From NCBI GenBank assembly GCA_020725545.1, contig DYEV01000030.1, forward strand, positions 62,001 to 126,000: a stretch of 64,000 bases of DNA, read 5' to 3'. The stretch is from Desulfobacca sp. Lineage in GTDB: Bacteria > Desulfobacterota > Desulfobaccia > Desulfobaccales > Desulfobaccaceae. Each line of letters begins with the position of its first letter. Position 1 is the stretch's first letter. The position numbers and the translations under genes are program-made. Below, in pieces: positions 7,429 to 15,690 of this stretch. The notes beneath the pieces were generated by a model. The model was not told the origin of the DNA, did no database searches, and saw nothing but the letters and a program-made list of their open reading frames with translations.

Positions 7429-8175
7429 TCAGACGCCCTCGGCAAGGCGTTCGGCCAGATAAGTGGGCAATTTGGCGGCTAAAATCTTTCTTTGGGCCGC
7501 ATCGATATTGTATGGGACCAGCTTAAACTGCAAGACAAACTCAGAGGTATCAAAAATTGCCCAGGAAGCCAACGGAATCCGATTGCGGGGCTGACCGACG
7601 CTCCCAGGATTAATCAGATACAAGTTTTCCTGATCCAAACGGATGGGGTCCTCGGAAATAGATAATTGGGCCACTTTCCCCCGGACATCCCGATACCACA
7701 CGGCCCGGCGATGGGTATGGCCGAAAAAACAGACGGTGGCCGGATTAAAATCCCGGCGCAGCATATTCAAGACGTGTTTCCCCTGAAAATGATGAGAAAT
7801 ATAGGCATCCGGATTGATGGGGTTGCCATGGCAGACCAGGAAACGGTCCTGGATAATCCGATTCAAGGGCAATTGCTGCAAAAAAAACCGGTGCTTCTCG
7901 GTCAATTGCTGTCCGGACCAGATCACCGCCTGATAGGCCAAGATATTAAAATCTTCGGCCAGAGTGGGGTCCAGAACCGCCCGATCATGATTGCCAGCCA
8001 CACAAACAATCTGATGCTCGAGAATAAGATCGATGCACTCCCGGGGATTGGCATTATAGCCCACCAGATCGCCCAGATGTAGGATAATGTCCACGTCCTC
8101 CCGGGTCAGGGCCTGTAAGACGGCCTCCAAAGCCTCCAGATTGGCGTGTACATCTGAGATGAGGGCCAGCTTCAT
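7429..8175 (-). CDS. Metallophosphoesterase, YfcE/MJ0936-like
   Basis: Cytoplasmic dimetal phosphodiesterase-like protein of 248 residues. The ligand motifs of the superfamily are present: SDVHAN, LGDLVGYNANP, GNHD, a late GHTHRRAV and NPGSVGQPRN. The exact substrate cannot be read from sequence. I moved the start to the ATG that begins MKLALISDVHAN, since the track ORF adds 28 residues with no family counterpart. The gene directly precedes the GNAT gene. Confidence 0.88.
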   Translation of the reverse strand: MKLALISDVHANLEALEAVLQALTREDVDIILHLGDLVGYNANPRECIDLILEHQIVCVAGNHDRAVLDPTLAEDFNILAYQAVIWSGQQLTEKHRFFLQQLPLNRIIQDRFLVCHGNPINPDAYISHHFQGKHVLNMLRRDFNPATVCFFGHTHRRAVWYRDVRGKVAQLSISEDPIRLDQENLYLINPGSVGQPRNRIPLASWAIFDTSEFVLQFKLVPYNIDAAQRKILAAKLPTYLAERLAEGV

Positions 8176-8362
8176 GCCGCCTGTCGTCGGCCTCCCGAGA
8201 TCATGGAACTTCGGTATCTTAGAAAATATTATTATATCAAGCGGCCAAAAGGTTGCCAAGGGAAAGCTGTATTGCCGACAGGCGCCGGTGATTGCAATTT
8301 ATAAAAGTTATCCTGATTGCAAAGTGAATTCTCACCCCTCCTTTCCCTCTCCCACTGTCCTT

Positions 8363-9028
8363 CTACCCCCAGACAATGCCTGATTTCGTATATGGTTTGG
8401 TGTTCAGCCGCCGCAGGTTCTGTTGGGCCGGACCATAAGCAGGGTCGATCTTTACGGCCACCTGGTAGTGGGTCAAAGCCTCCTTGCGCTGGTCCCGATT
8501 TTCATAGAGTCCGCCCAGGATATTAAAGGCCTCCGGCCGGTGTGGGTCCACTAAAATGGCCTTATGGGCATAGACAAAAGCGGCGCTAAATTTCTTCTGG
8601 GCAATACTTTTTTGAGCCAGGCCGAGATACTCATCGTACGAGAAAGCCAGCGGGCCGCCCTCGGGCCGGTCCAGCGCCCGGCTGACGATCTCCCGTACCT
8701 CGGGGGGCTCGAAGGGTTTTTGCAGGAAATCCACCGCTCCCAATTGCATGGCCTCCAGGATCGCCTCCACCGTGCCATAGGCCGTAATAATGATGACCCT
8801 GGTCTGGGGGTAGCGCGCCGTCACCTGCCGCAGGACGGTCAGGCCATCCATGCCGGGCAGCCGTAGATCCAGGAGCATGGCGTCGTAGCGGCTGTCGCTC
8901 AGCTTCTGCAGGGCCTCCTCCCCTTGAAAGACTGCGTCCGCTTCGAGGCCAATGGCCTCTAAAGCGCCCTTCAGGGTGAGGCGGATATTGCGTTCGTCAT
9001 CCACGATCAATACTCGTGGTGTTGCCAT
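8363..9028 (-). CDS. Response regulator: receiver plus TPR output
   Basis: Residues 1-120 form a CheY-like receiver with VDDE, phospho-acceptor Asp in MLLDLRLPGMDG, T in IITAYG and K in LQKPFEPP. After a linker, residues about 135-205 look like two to three TPR-type helical repeats (AFVYAHKAILVDP, AFNILGGLYENRDQRKEALTHYQVAVKIDP). There is no DNA-binding domain, so output is probably through protein contact. It overlaps the sensor kinase gene by 32 bases and ends the potassium cluster. Confidence 0.88.
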   Translation of the reverse strand: MATPRVLIVDDERNIRLTLKGALEAIGLEADAVFQGEEALQKLSDSRYDAMLLDLRLPGMDGLTVLRQVTARYPQTRVIIITAYGTVEAILEAMQLGAVDFLQKPFEPPEVREIVSRALDRPEGGPLAFSYDEYLGLAQKSIAQKKFSAAFVYAHKAILVDPHRPEAFNILGGLYENRDQRKEALTHYQVAVKIDPAYGPAQQNLRRLNTKPYTKSGIVWG

Positions 9029-10880
9029 CGGTTTCTATCTCCTTGCTCTGGTCAGCCAGGGGCAGGGTGAAGGTAAAGGCGCTGCCCTGGCCAGGTTCCG
9101 ATTCCAACCAAATAACGCCCCGGTGAGCCCGGACGATCTCTTTGCTGATGGCCAGACCCAGGCCGCTGCCAGGAGTCTCCCCCTGATCAAGACGGACAAA
9201 TTTGTCAAAGATGCGCGACTGCATGTCCCAGGGTATACCGGGGCCGTTATCCTGGACGGTCAGATGGACCTTGGGGCCGAGCTGGGCGCCCCGCAGATGA
9301 ATATGACCGCCGGCCGGCGTAGAGCGCACTGCGTTGGCCAGCAGATTGACCAGGACCCAGACGATCTTGTGGGGATCGACCAGGACCTCCGGGAGATTTT
9401 CCGGGACCTCCAGAGATACGGCAATCCCCTTGGCTTCAGCCTGAGTTTTTATTACCATCCAGGCCTGCTGGCCAAGGAAGGCGGGGGCAACTGGCTCCAG
9501 GGCCAACTCCAATCTGCCTGCTTCAATTTTTGACAACTCCAACAGATCATCCACCAGAGCCTTAAGGCGCAGCACTTCTTCGTGGCAGATATCCAGCAAT
9601 TGCCGTTCCTGTTCGCTGAGCTTGGCCGCCGCTGATTCCTTGAGCATACTCACCGACATGCCGATACTGGTCAACGGCGTCCGCAGCTCGTGGGATGCGG
9701 TCATGACAAACTCGCTTTTTAACCGGTCCAACTCTTTCAGCCGGGTGACGTCCCGCAGAACCAGGACGGCGCCGGGGATGACCCCGGCCCGGGAATGTAT
9801 CGGCAGGATGGCTGTCTGGTAGTGCTGCACGACTTCCCCCTGTGACACTGTCAGAATATTTTCATCTGCCTCATAATGCGGTTCCTGACCGGTAGCGATG
9901 GCCCCTTGCAGAGACCGATAGATCGTTTCATCCCGCACCACTTCCAGGATATGTTTGCCCAGGGACGCAGCCGCCTCAACATGGAAGATGGCCGCGGCTT
10001 TGGGATTCATATTGGTAATGATGAGTTTCTCGTCCACCACCACCAACCCGTCATCCACACTCCGAATAATGGCGTCACTCTTGCGTTTTTCCGCCAGGAT
10101 CTGGTCAATGTCCAACTCATGAAAATGCTTTAATTTATTGGCCATGCTATTGAAGGCCGTGGCCAGGAGGGCCAATTCATCCCGGCCTTGCACCGGCACC
10201 TGGACGCCATAATTACCTTGGGCCAGGGAGGCCACAGCCTGGTTAATCTCGGTGACCGGCCGGGAGAGGCGCTGGGCCAGCATGACGCTGAAAGAAATCC
10301 CCCCAAGAATGGTCAGAGTCCCGATGATGGAGATGAACCAGACCGCCTGTTCGGCGATGCGACGGGCCCTCTTGCTGGCGGCAAACATCACTTCGTGATT
10401 GAGGTTGCGCAGCTTCAGACAGGCATCCCGCACGGTCCAGAATCGAGGCAGCACTTGATCGTGGTAACGGCTGGCCAGTCGCGTCCCATCGTCCCGACTG
10501 CCGAGGTGCAGCTGCTGGATTTCCTGGAGATAGAGCGTATAATTTTTCTCGATGGCCGCGACAATCTCCTGCTCCCCGGTGATGGTGACGTTGTCTTTGG
10601 CACGCCCCAGCCACATAAGAAAACTGACTTCGCTCTCCCGCATCTCTTTAAAGCCCAATTCGGGGAAATTCAGCAAAACCAGCAGCAGCCCAGAATCCTG
10701 CCGTTCGATGTCATTGATCATATTCTCGGCCGCCAGGGTGCTCAGGTAATTCTCCTGCAGGATGGCGTCGGAAGCCCGGCCCAGGCGTAACAGTAAAACG
10801 ATGCCCAGGATAAGAATCAGGGCCACAATAAACAGACTGGCGCCGAAGCCCAGGAGGATTTTGGCTCGCAAGGTTTTCAT
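8997..10880 (-). CDS. Membrane sensor histidine kinase (HAMP-PAS-HisKA-HATPase)
   Basis: 627 residues. TM1 is at about residues 8-30, a periplasmic helical sensor at about 31-175, and TM2 at about 178-200. HAMP, a PAS-like domain (about 265-380), HisKA with ASHELRTPL (phospho-His) and an HATPase domain (NLLANAV, DNGPGIP, GSGLGLAI) follow. The architecture is KinB/PhoR-like. Its position directly after ktrA and its overlap with the receiver-TPR gene suggest that it monitors potassium, turgor or membrane state; this is inference. The sensor region has a decayed copy next to kimA. Confidence 0.93.
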   Translation of the reverse strand: MKTLRAKILLGFGASLFIVALILILGIVLLLRLGRASDAILQENYLSTLAAENMINDIERQDSGLLLVLLNFPELGFKEMRESEVSFLMWLGRAKDNVTITGEQEIVAAIEKNYTLYLQEIQQLHLGSRDDGTRLASRYHDQVLPRFWTVRDACLKLRNLNHEVMFAASKRARRIAEQAVWFISIIGTLTILGGISFSVMLAQRLSRPVTEINQAVASLAQGNYGVQVPVQGRDELALLATAFNSMANKLKHFHELDIDQILAEKRKSDAIIRSVDDGLVVVDEKLIITNMNPKAAAIFHVEAAASLGKHILEVVRDETIYRSLQGAIATGQEPHYEADENILTVSQGEVVQHYQTAILPIHSRAGVIPGAVLVLRDVTRLKELDRLKSEFVMTASHELRTPLTSIGMSVSMLKESAAAKLSEQERQLLDICHEEVLRLKALVDDLLELSKIEAGRLELALEPVAPAFLGQQAWMVIKTQAEAKGIAVSLEVPENLPEVLVDPHKIVWVLVNLLANAVRSTPAGGHIHLRGAQLGPKVHLTVQDNGPGIPWDMQSRIFDKFVRLDQGETPGSGLGLAISKEIVRAHRGVIWLESEPGQGSAFTFTLPLADQSKEIETDGNTTSIDRG

Positions 10881-10952
10881 GGGAAAATATCGGAGAGGCT
10901 CAGACCCCCGGCTGATTTTTACCGGCGCATCTGCTGGGAATCACCACAATTA

Positions 10953-11618
10953 TCAATCAGACACTTTCTGTAGCTTGGCCAAATGTTCTTCCCGGCCGAT
11001 CATCACTAAAACATCACTGGGTTTGATCACGAAGCTGGGATCCGGCAGAAAGACGAACCGTTCCGGAATCAGTTCTTTGACGGCCAGGACAAAGACCCCG
11101 TATTTTTTTCGCAGTTCCAACTCCATGAGGGTCTTGCCGTAAAAACTATTGGGTGGGGCCACATCCATGACCCGGTAGCCGGCCTCCAAGGGTATATAAT
11201 CCAGGAGGTTGGGGTTGACAATCTGGGCCGCCAAGCGCCAGGCCGTCTCCCGTTCCGGGAAGATGACCTCCTGCACCCCCAGAGAGTGGAGGATGGCGGC
11301 GTGGTCTTCGCTGATTACCTTGGCCCGGATCATTTTGATGCCGATTTTCTTGAGATGCAGGGTACAGAGGATACTGGCTTCCAAGCTTTCCCCCAGGCTG
11401 ACCACCACTTCGTCAAAATCAGCGGTCACCACCTGTTTCAGGCTGGCATAATCCCGGGCATCCACCACCAGGGCCCGTTGGACGTCGTCAGCAATGCTAT
11501 AGACCAGGTTTTCGTCTCTGTCCAAGGCCAGCACTTCACAATTTCTGGCCAGTTCCCGAGCCAATTCCATGCCAAACTGGCCTAAGCCGATGACGCAGAT
11601 ATACTTCTTTTTTTTCAT
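10953..11618 (-). CDS. ktrA: K+ uptake regulatory subunit, single RCK (KtrA/TrkA-like)
   Basis: Cytoplasmic 221-residue subunit with an RCK_N Rossmann domain (CVIGLGQFGMELAREL, ALDRDENLV) and an RCK_C domain after about residue 140. It forms the nucleotide-binding ring that gates KtrB; RCK_C domains of this type are also known c-di-AMP binding sites. Only one RCK unit is present, so KtrA rather than the double-unit TrkA. The ATG overlaps the ktrB stop (ATGA), showing tight coupling. The track ORF's 38 extra residues run back into ktrB and are not used. Confidence 0.92.
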   Translation of the reverse strand: MKKKKYICVIGLGQFGMELARELARNCEVLALDRDENLVYSIADDVQRALVVDARDYASLKQVVTADFDEVVVSLGESLEASILCTLHLKKIGIKMIRAKVISEDHAAILHSLGVQEVIFPERETAWRLAAQIVNPNLLDYIPLEAGYRVMDVAPPNSFYGKTLMELELRKKYGVFVLAVKELIPERFVFLPDPSFVIKPSDVLVMIGREEHLAKLQKVSD

Positions 11619-13018
11619 CCGATCATAATCCTGGCTTTGGGATACCGTATGCTCACGTGCCGTTCCGGGATAATCCACATGGCCACGGTCAATGGTCCCA
11701 CCCGGCCGACAAACATGGTCAGAATAACCCACAGGCGACCGGCCACGGAGAGTTTCTCGGTGAGACCCGTGGACAGACCTACTGTGCCGAAGGCGGAAAT
11801 CTGTTCAAAAATGACATCATGCAGGCCGATGTCGGGATGGGTTTCGGTAAACAACAACAGGAAGATACCCAAGATGTTCCAGGCCGCAGCCAAGCGGATC
11901 AGAATGGTGTTGCGCCATAAAATTTCGGCGGGCACCTGCCGACCGGAGATATTCACCTCCCGGAAGCCTCGCAATTTGGAACGCATCTCCACCAGCCAGA
12001 TGGCAAAGGAAGTGGTCTTGATCCCCCCGGCGCACGACCCCGGCGATCCGCCGATGAACATGAGAAAGATGATGATCAGAATGGTTCCCAAGGGCAGAGC
12101 CCCGCAGTTCACCGTATTAAATCCTGCGGTCCGGGCCGTGACCGATTGAAACAGGGCCCCCATCAGTTTCTCCCCCCAACCCGTTTCCTCGGGAGTGAGG
12201 CCGAACACCAGGATTGCCAGCGCCCCACCGCTGATAAGGAAGATGGTCATTCTCCAGACGACCTTGGCGTGCGTGGACAAGACCCGTTGCGACAGCACCG
12301 TTCCATTTCTGTCTACCTTACTCGAGAGCCAACGCCAGGTCTCCAACAAGACCGCGTGGCCCAGGCCGCCGGTGACGATCAGGAGCATGATCATGAAGAG
12401 GATGACCGGATTATCCCGGATATCCATGAGGCTATTCCGATAGATGGAGAAGCCGGCGTTGCAGAAGGCGGAAATGGCATGGAAGACGGCGCTATAGAAC
12501 GATTGCCCCAGATCGCCGGTCCGGACCAGCAGGGCCAGAGCAATAACGACTATCCCCACCGCCTCGATAATCGCCGTGGTCAATAAGATCCGATAAAACT
12601 GGCGGCGGAAGTCTGAACCGATATCCTGCTGAAAGAAAGAATCGTGCAGCACCATCTGGGATTGCAGTGACAGGCGCCGCCCCAACATCTGAAAGGTCAG
12701 GGCGGCAAAGGTCATGACACCCAAGCCCCCGGTCTGGATCAACAGCAGGATAATGATCTGACCGAAAGGCGTGTAGGCCGTGCCGGTATCCACGACGATC
12801 AAACCGGTGACGCAGACTGCCGACGTGGCGGTAAACAGGGCGGTCAGATAACTCACCTGCCCGGCTTGATGGGCCCAAGGCAGCCACAAGAGCATGGACC
12901 CTGCGAAAATTACGCCGGCAAAGCCGCCGATCAGGAGGAATTGGGGCGATTTCAGAAAGGGCAGGACCTTTTTCGGCAAGGCTTTCTTGGCTTCGGAGGA
13001 TGGATAGGACACGTTCAT
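11615..13018 (-). CDS. ktrB: K+ translocating subunit (KtrB/TrkH)
   Basis: Inner-membrane K+ channel-like subunit of 467 residues built from four membrane-pore-membrane repeats. The four selectivity-filter segments are visible: TSAVCVTGL, SAFCNAGFS, TARTAGFNT and SAFGTVGLST, each with its conserved Gly. It pairs with the adjacent ktrA. It begins 57 bases after the kup stop, so all three K+ genes may share a transcript started at the kup riboswitch. Confidence 0.94.
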   Translation of the reverse strand: MNVSYPSSEAKKALPKKVLPFLKSPQFLLIGGFAGVIFAGSMLLWLPWAHQAGQVSYLTALFTATSAVCVTGLIVVDTGTAYTPFGQIIILLLIQTGGLGVMTFAALTFQMLGRRLSLQSQMVLHDSFFQQDIGSDFRRQFYRILLTTAIIEAVGIVVIALALLVRTGDLGQSFYSAVFHAISAFCNAGFSIYRNSLMDIRDNPVILFMIMLLIVTGGLGHAVLLETWRWLSSKVDRNGTVLSQRVLSTHAKVVWRMTIFLISGGALAILVFGLTPEETGWGEKLMGALFQSVTARTAGFNTVNCGALPLGTILIIIFLMFIGGSPGSCAGGIKTTSFAIWLVEMRSKLRGFREVNISGRQVPAEILWRNTILIRLAAAWNILGIFLLLFTETHPDIGLHDVIFEQISAFGTVGLSTGLTEKLSVAGRLWVILTMFVGRVGPLTVAMWIIPERHVSIRYPKARIMIG

Positions 13019-13074
13019 GCAGACCTTGCTTCCGGCTTGGCGGTCACGTATTTACCAGCAGCGTTGTTTGCCCC

Positions 13075-15039
13075 TTAAATTTCCACCTGGCTGCCCAACT
13101 CTACTACCTGCCCAGGCGGGATGCCGAAAAAGGTGGAGACGTTCCAGGCGTTACGGCTCAGGAAGGCAAAGAGGGCCTTGCGCCAGGCGGCCATCTTGGT
13201 GGGGCCGCTGGTGAGCAAAGACTCCCGCCCCAGATAAAAAGAGGTGGCGTAAATATCAATGTCCAGGCCCTGTTCATTCAACATTTCGATAATTTCAGGC
13301 ACTCGGGGCGTTTCCATAAATCCATAGGAGGCCACCACCCGGTAGAAGCCATACCCTTTGTCGGTCACGTCCAACTTTTGCTCTCTGGGCACATGCGGCG
13401 TATCGGTGGAGACGATGGAGAGGATAAAGACCCGTTCCGGCAGGGCATCAGTGTGTTTCAACAGGTGCAGCAGGACGATGGGGGTGCCGAGGGGGGAGAC
13501 GGACAGAAAGAAGGCCGTGCCGGGGGTGCGCACCAATTTATAGGTGGCGATGTCATACATCAGAACATCCAGCGGCACCTGGGCTTCCTCAAAGCGCTTG
13601 CGCAACGCGGCCCGCCCGTCCCGCCAGGTGACCATGATGGTAAAGAGCACTACAGCCACACTGACGGCAAACCAACCGCCGTCGATAAACTTCAGTAAGT
13701 TGGCACTGAAAAAAGAAAAATCAAAAAAGAAAAAGAGGCCCGCCAGGGGGAGGGCCTGCCAGAGGGGCCAGTTCCAATTATAACGGCAGATATAAAAATA
13801 AATAATGGTGCTGATGCACATGGTGCCAGTGACCGCGATGCCATAGGCCGCAGCCAGGTTGCTGGATTCTTTAAAAGCCAACGCCAGACCCAGGCAGCCG
13901 ATCATCATAACGCTGTTGATCCAGGGCAGATAAATCTGCCCCTTGGTCTCCCCCGAGGTGTGGATAATGCGCAGGCGGGGGGCGTAACCGATCTGGATGG
14001 CCTGCTGCATCAGGGAAAAGACCCCGGAGATCATGGCCTGGGAGGCAATGACCGTGGCAGTGGTGGCCAGGGCCACCATGGGATAGAGGAGAAAGCGGGG
14101 CACCAGACCATAGAACGGGTGGACCGCGGCCTGAGGTTGCTCCAAAAGCAGAGCCGTCTGGCCCAGATAATTGAGCAGCAGGGCCGGAAAGACCAACACC
14201 AGCCAGGAAAAGCGGATGGGCCCCCGGCCAAAATGACCCATGTCGGCGTACAAGGCCTCGCAGCCGGTGATGCACAGGACCACCGCGCCCAGGACGAGGA
14301 CGCCGTGCAAACGATTCTCAATAAAAAAAATAATGGCGTGGCGGGGATCAAAGGATTGCAGAATGATGGGCGTGCGGATGATTTGGGCCAGCCCCAGGAG
14401 GGCCAAGGACACAAACCAGACGATCATGATGGGGCCGAAGACCTTGCCGATGCGCTCCGTACCTTTGCTCTGCACCAGAAACAGTCCCAGGAGAACGCCG
14501 CAGGCCAGCGGCAGGACAAAGGGCTCGGCCGCGTGGGTGGCCACATTCAGGCCTTCGATGGCCGAGAGCACCGAGATGACCGGAGTGATCAGGCCTTCGC
14601 CGCAGAGCAGGGCCGCCCCAAAGATGGCCAAGAGCATGAGGCGGTTCACAACTTTCGGGTTCACCCGCTCCCGGCCTTTGCTCAGGAACAGGGCCGCCAG
14701 GGCATAAATCCCGCCCTCGCCGTGGTTGTCGGCCCGCAGAATGAAGATGACATATTTTACCGTCACCACCATGGTCAAAGACCAGAAGATCAGGGACATG
14801 ACCCCCAGGATGTTGCTGGTGCTGATGATCATGGCATGGGGGCCGTGAAAACATTCCTTGACCGTATACAACGGGCTGGTGCCGATGTCGCCATAGACCA
14901 CCCCCAAAGCCCCCAAGGCCAGAAGCAGTTTCTTAGAAGGGGCGGATTGCGCGTTGGGCTCGGTCTGAGATGGAGAAGCAGGCGGAGGTGGTGCGGATTG
15001 AGGCGAGGCTTCGGCCTCAGAAGTGGAAGACGAACTCAT
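13075..15039 (-). CDS. kup: KUP-family potassium uptake protein
   Basis: Proton-coupled K+ importer with about twelve transmembrane segments and a C-terminal cytoplasmic domain. Diagnostic blocks include GALGVVYGDIGTSPLYTVKE near the first helix, LCGEGLITPVISVLSAIEGL, and CEALYADMGHFG. I use the ATG after GGAGGGGGGAGT, giving 654 residues. The first 40 are Ser/Pro/Ala-rich and likely disordered. A ydaO-type c-di-AMP riboswitch sits directly upstream, so high c-di-AMP should turn the gene off. Confidence 0.95.
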   Translation of the reverse strand: MSSSSTSEAEASPQSAPPPPASPSQTEPNAQSAPSKKLLLALGALGVVYGDIGTSPLYTVKECFHGPHAMIISTSNILGVMSLIFWSLTMVVTVKYVIFILRADNHGEGGIYALAALFLSKGRERVNPKVVNRLMLLAIFGAALLCGEGLITPVISVLSAIEGLNVATHAAEPFVLPLACGVLLGLFLVQSKGTERIGKVFGPIMIVWFVSLALLGLAQIIRTPIILQSFDPRHAIIFFIENRLHGVLVLGAVVLCITGCEALYADMGHFGRGPIRFSWLVLVFPALLLNYLGQTALLLEQPQAAVHPFYGLVPRFLLYPMVALATTATVIASQAMISGVFSLMQQAIQIGYAPRLRIIHTSGETKGQIYLPWINSVMMIGCLGLALAFKESSNLAAAYGIAVTGTMCISTIIYFYICRYNWNWPLWQALPLAGLFFFFDFSFFSANLLKFIDGGWFAVSVAVVLFTIMVTWRDGRAALRKRFEEAQVPLDVLMYDIATYKLVRTPGTAFFLSVSPLGTPIVLLHLLKHTDALPERVFILSIVSTDTPHVPREQKLDVTDKGYGFYRVVASYGFMETPRVPEIIEMLNEQGLDIDIYATSFYLGRESLLTSGPTKMAAWRKALFAFLSRNAWNVSTFFGIPPGQVVELGSQVEI

Positions 15040-15047
15040 ACTCCCCC

Positions 15048-15071
15048 CCTCCAAACTCTGATTCCTGGAGG
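15048..15071 (-). promoter_or_regulatory. Possible Shine-Dalgarno sequestering hairpin in kup leader
   Basis: On the minus strand CCTCCA (15071-15066) can pair with TGGAGG (15053-15048), the kup ribosome binding site, around a 12-base loop. No T-tract terminator was found between the riboswitch and kup, so the switch may act on translation. This contrasts with the kimA leader. Confidence 0.4.
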
Positions 15072-15094
15072 TCAGGCCTCCGGGCATGGAGTCC

Positions 15095-15232
15095 GGAAGG
15101 TCTTTCCCCATCGACGCCGACGAGGTTAGCTGCAGGGCTCGGACCGATGAGGTTGTCCTACGCCCGCTGGCGATGCGCCCCTAATGCCCGGGTCCCCCGT
15201 TTCCGCGACTAGTGCAGAATTAGGCATTGGGA
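15095..15232 (-). promoter_or_regulatory. ydaO/yuaA (c-di-AMP) riboswitch upstream of kup
   Basis: The minus strand carries hallmark ydaO segments: CGGGGGACCCGGG, then GTCCGAGCCCTGCAGCTAACCTCG, with the invariant CAGCTAACCTCGT block followed by GGCGTCGATGGGGAAAGA. The class senses c-di-AMP and usually controls K+ transport and osmotic genes, which fits kup. Boundaries are approximate. Confidence 0.88.
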
Positions 15233-15288
15233 AATGTTTACTCTATTTTTGCGGCTTCGGCAAGCTTTGGGCGGCATTTTATTGGAAC

Positions 15289-15690
15289 TTATTGATCCCC
15301 AACGATGAGCAAGAGGTCGGCCGCCTCAGCAATATACCGGGCATATTCCTTTTTAAGATCACGAAGAATGTCTTCTTCTCCGGGAACGGTAACATTATCT
15401 TTGGCGCGGCCTAGCCACTGCCAGAAAACCGCCTCCTGGGAATGAAACTCCTGCAGCCATGGTTCTTGAAAACCCAACAAGAGCAGGAGAATTGACGAAT
15501 CCTGCCTCTCCAAGGCATCTATCAGGTGCTCTGCTGCCATGATACTGCGCTAATTGTCCCGCAGAATGGCTTCCGAAGAGCGCCCCAGCCTGAGAAGGGC
15601 CAGGGCTGACCAGGTCAGGACCAGAGGTATCAAAAGGAGACTGGGAGCATACCCCAAAAGGATCTTATTGCGAAACGTTTTTATTGTCAT
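15289..15690 (-). pseudogene. Decayed sensor-kinase gene, N-terminal sensor only
   Basis: An ATG overlapping the kimA stop (ATGA) opens a frame reading MTIKTFRNKILLG and on through a first membrane helix to ILRDN. A TAG follows where the intact kinase has Tyr (ENYLS). After the stop the same frame continues with AAEHLIDALERQDS and WLGRAKDNVT, closely matching the intact kinase, then ends after about 83 codons at another stop. HAMP, PAS and kinase domains are missing. The reading is of a paralogue once coupled to kimA, now truncated and nonsense-mutated. Confidence 0.75.

Noticed and set aside
13960-15129. 389-codon plus-strand ORF opposite kup
   Set aside because: Antisense shadow rich in Gln/Gly/His; it also crosses the kup riboswitch.
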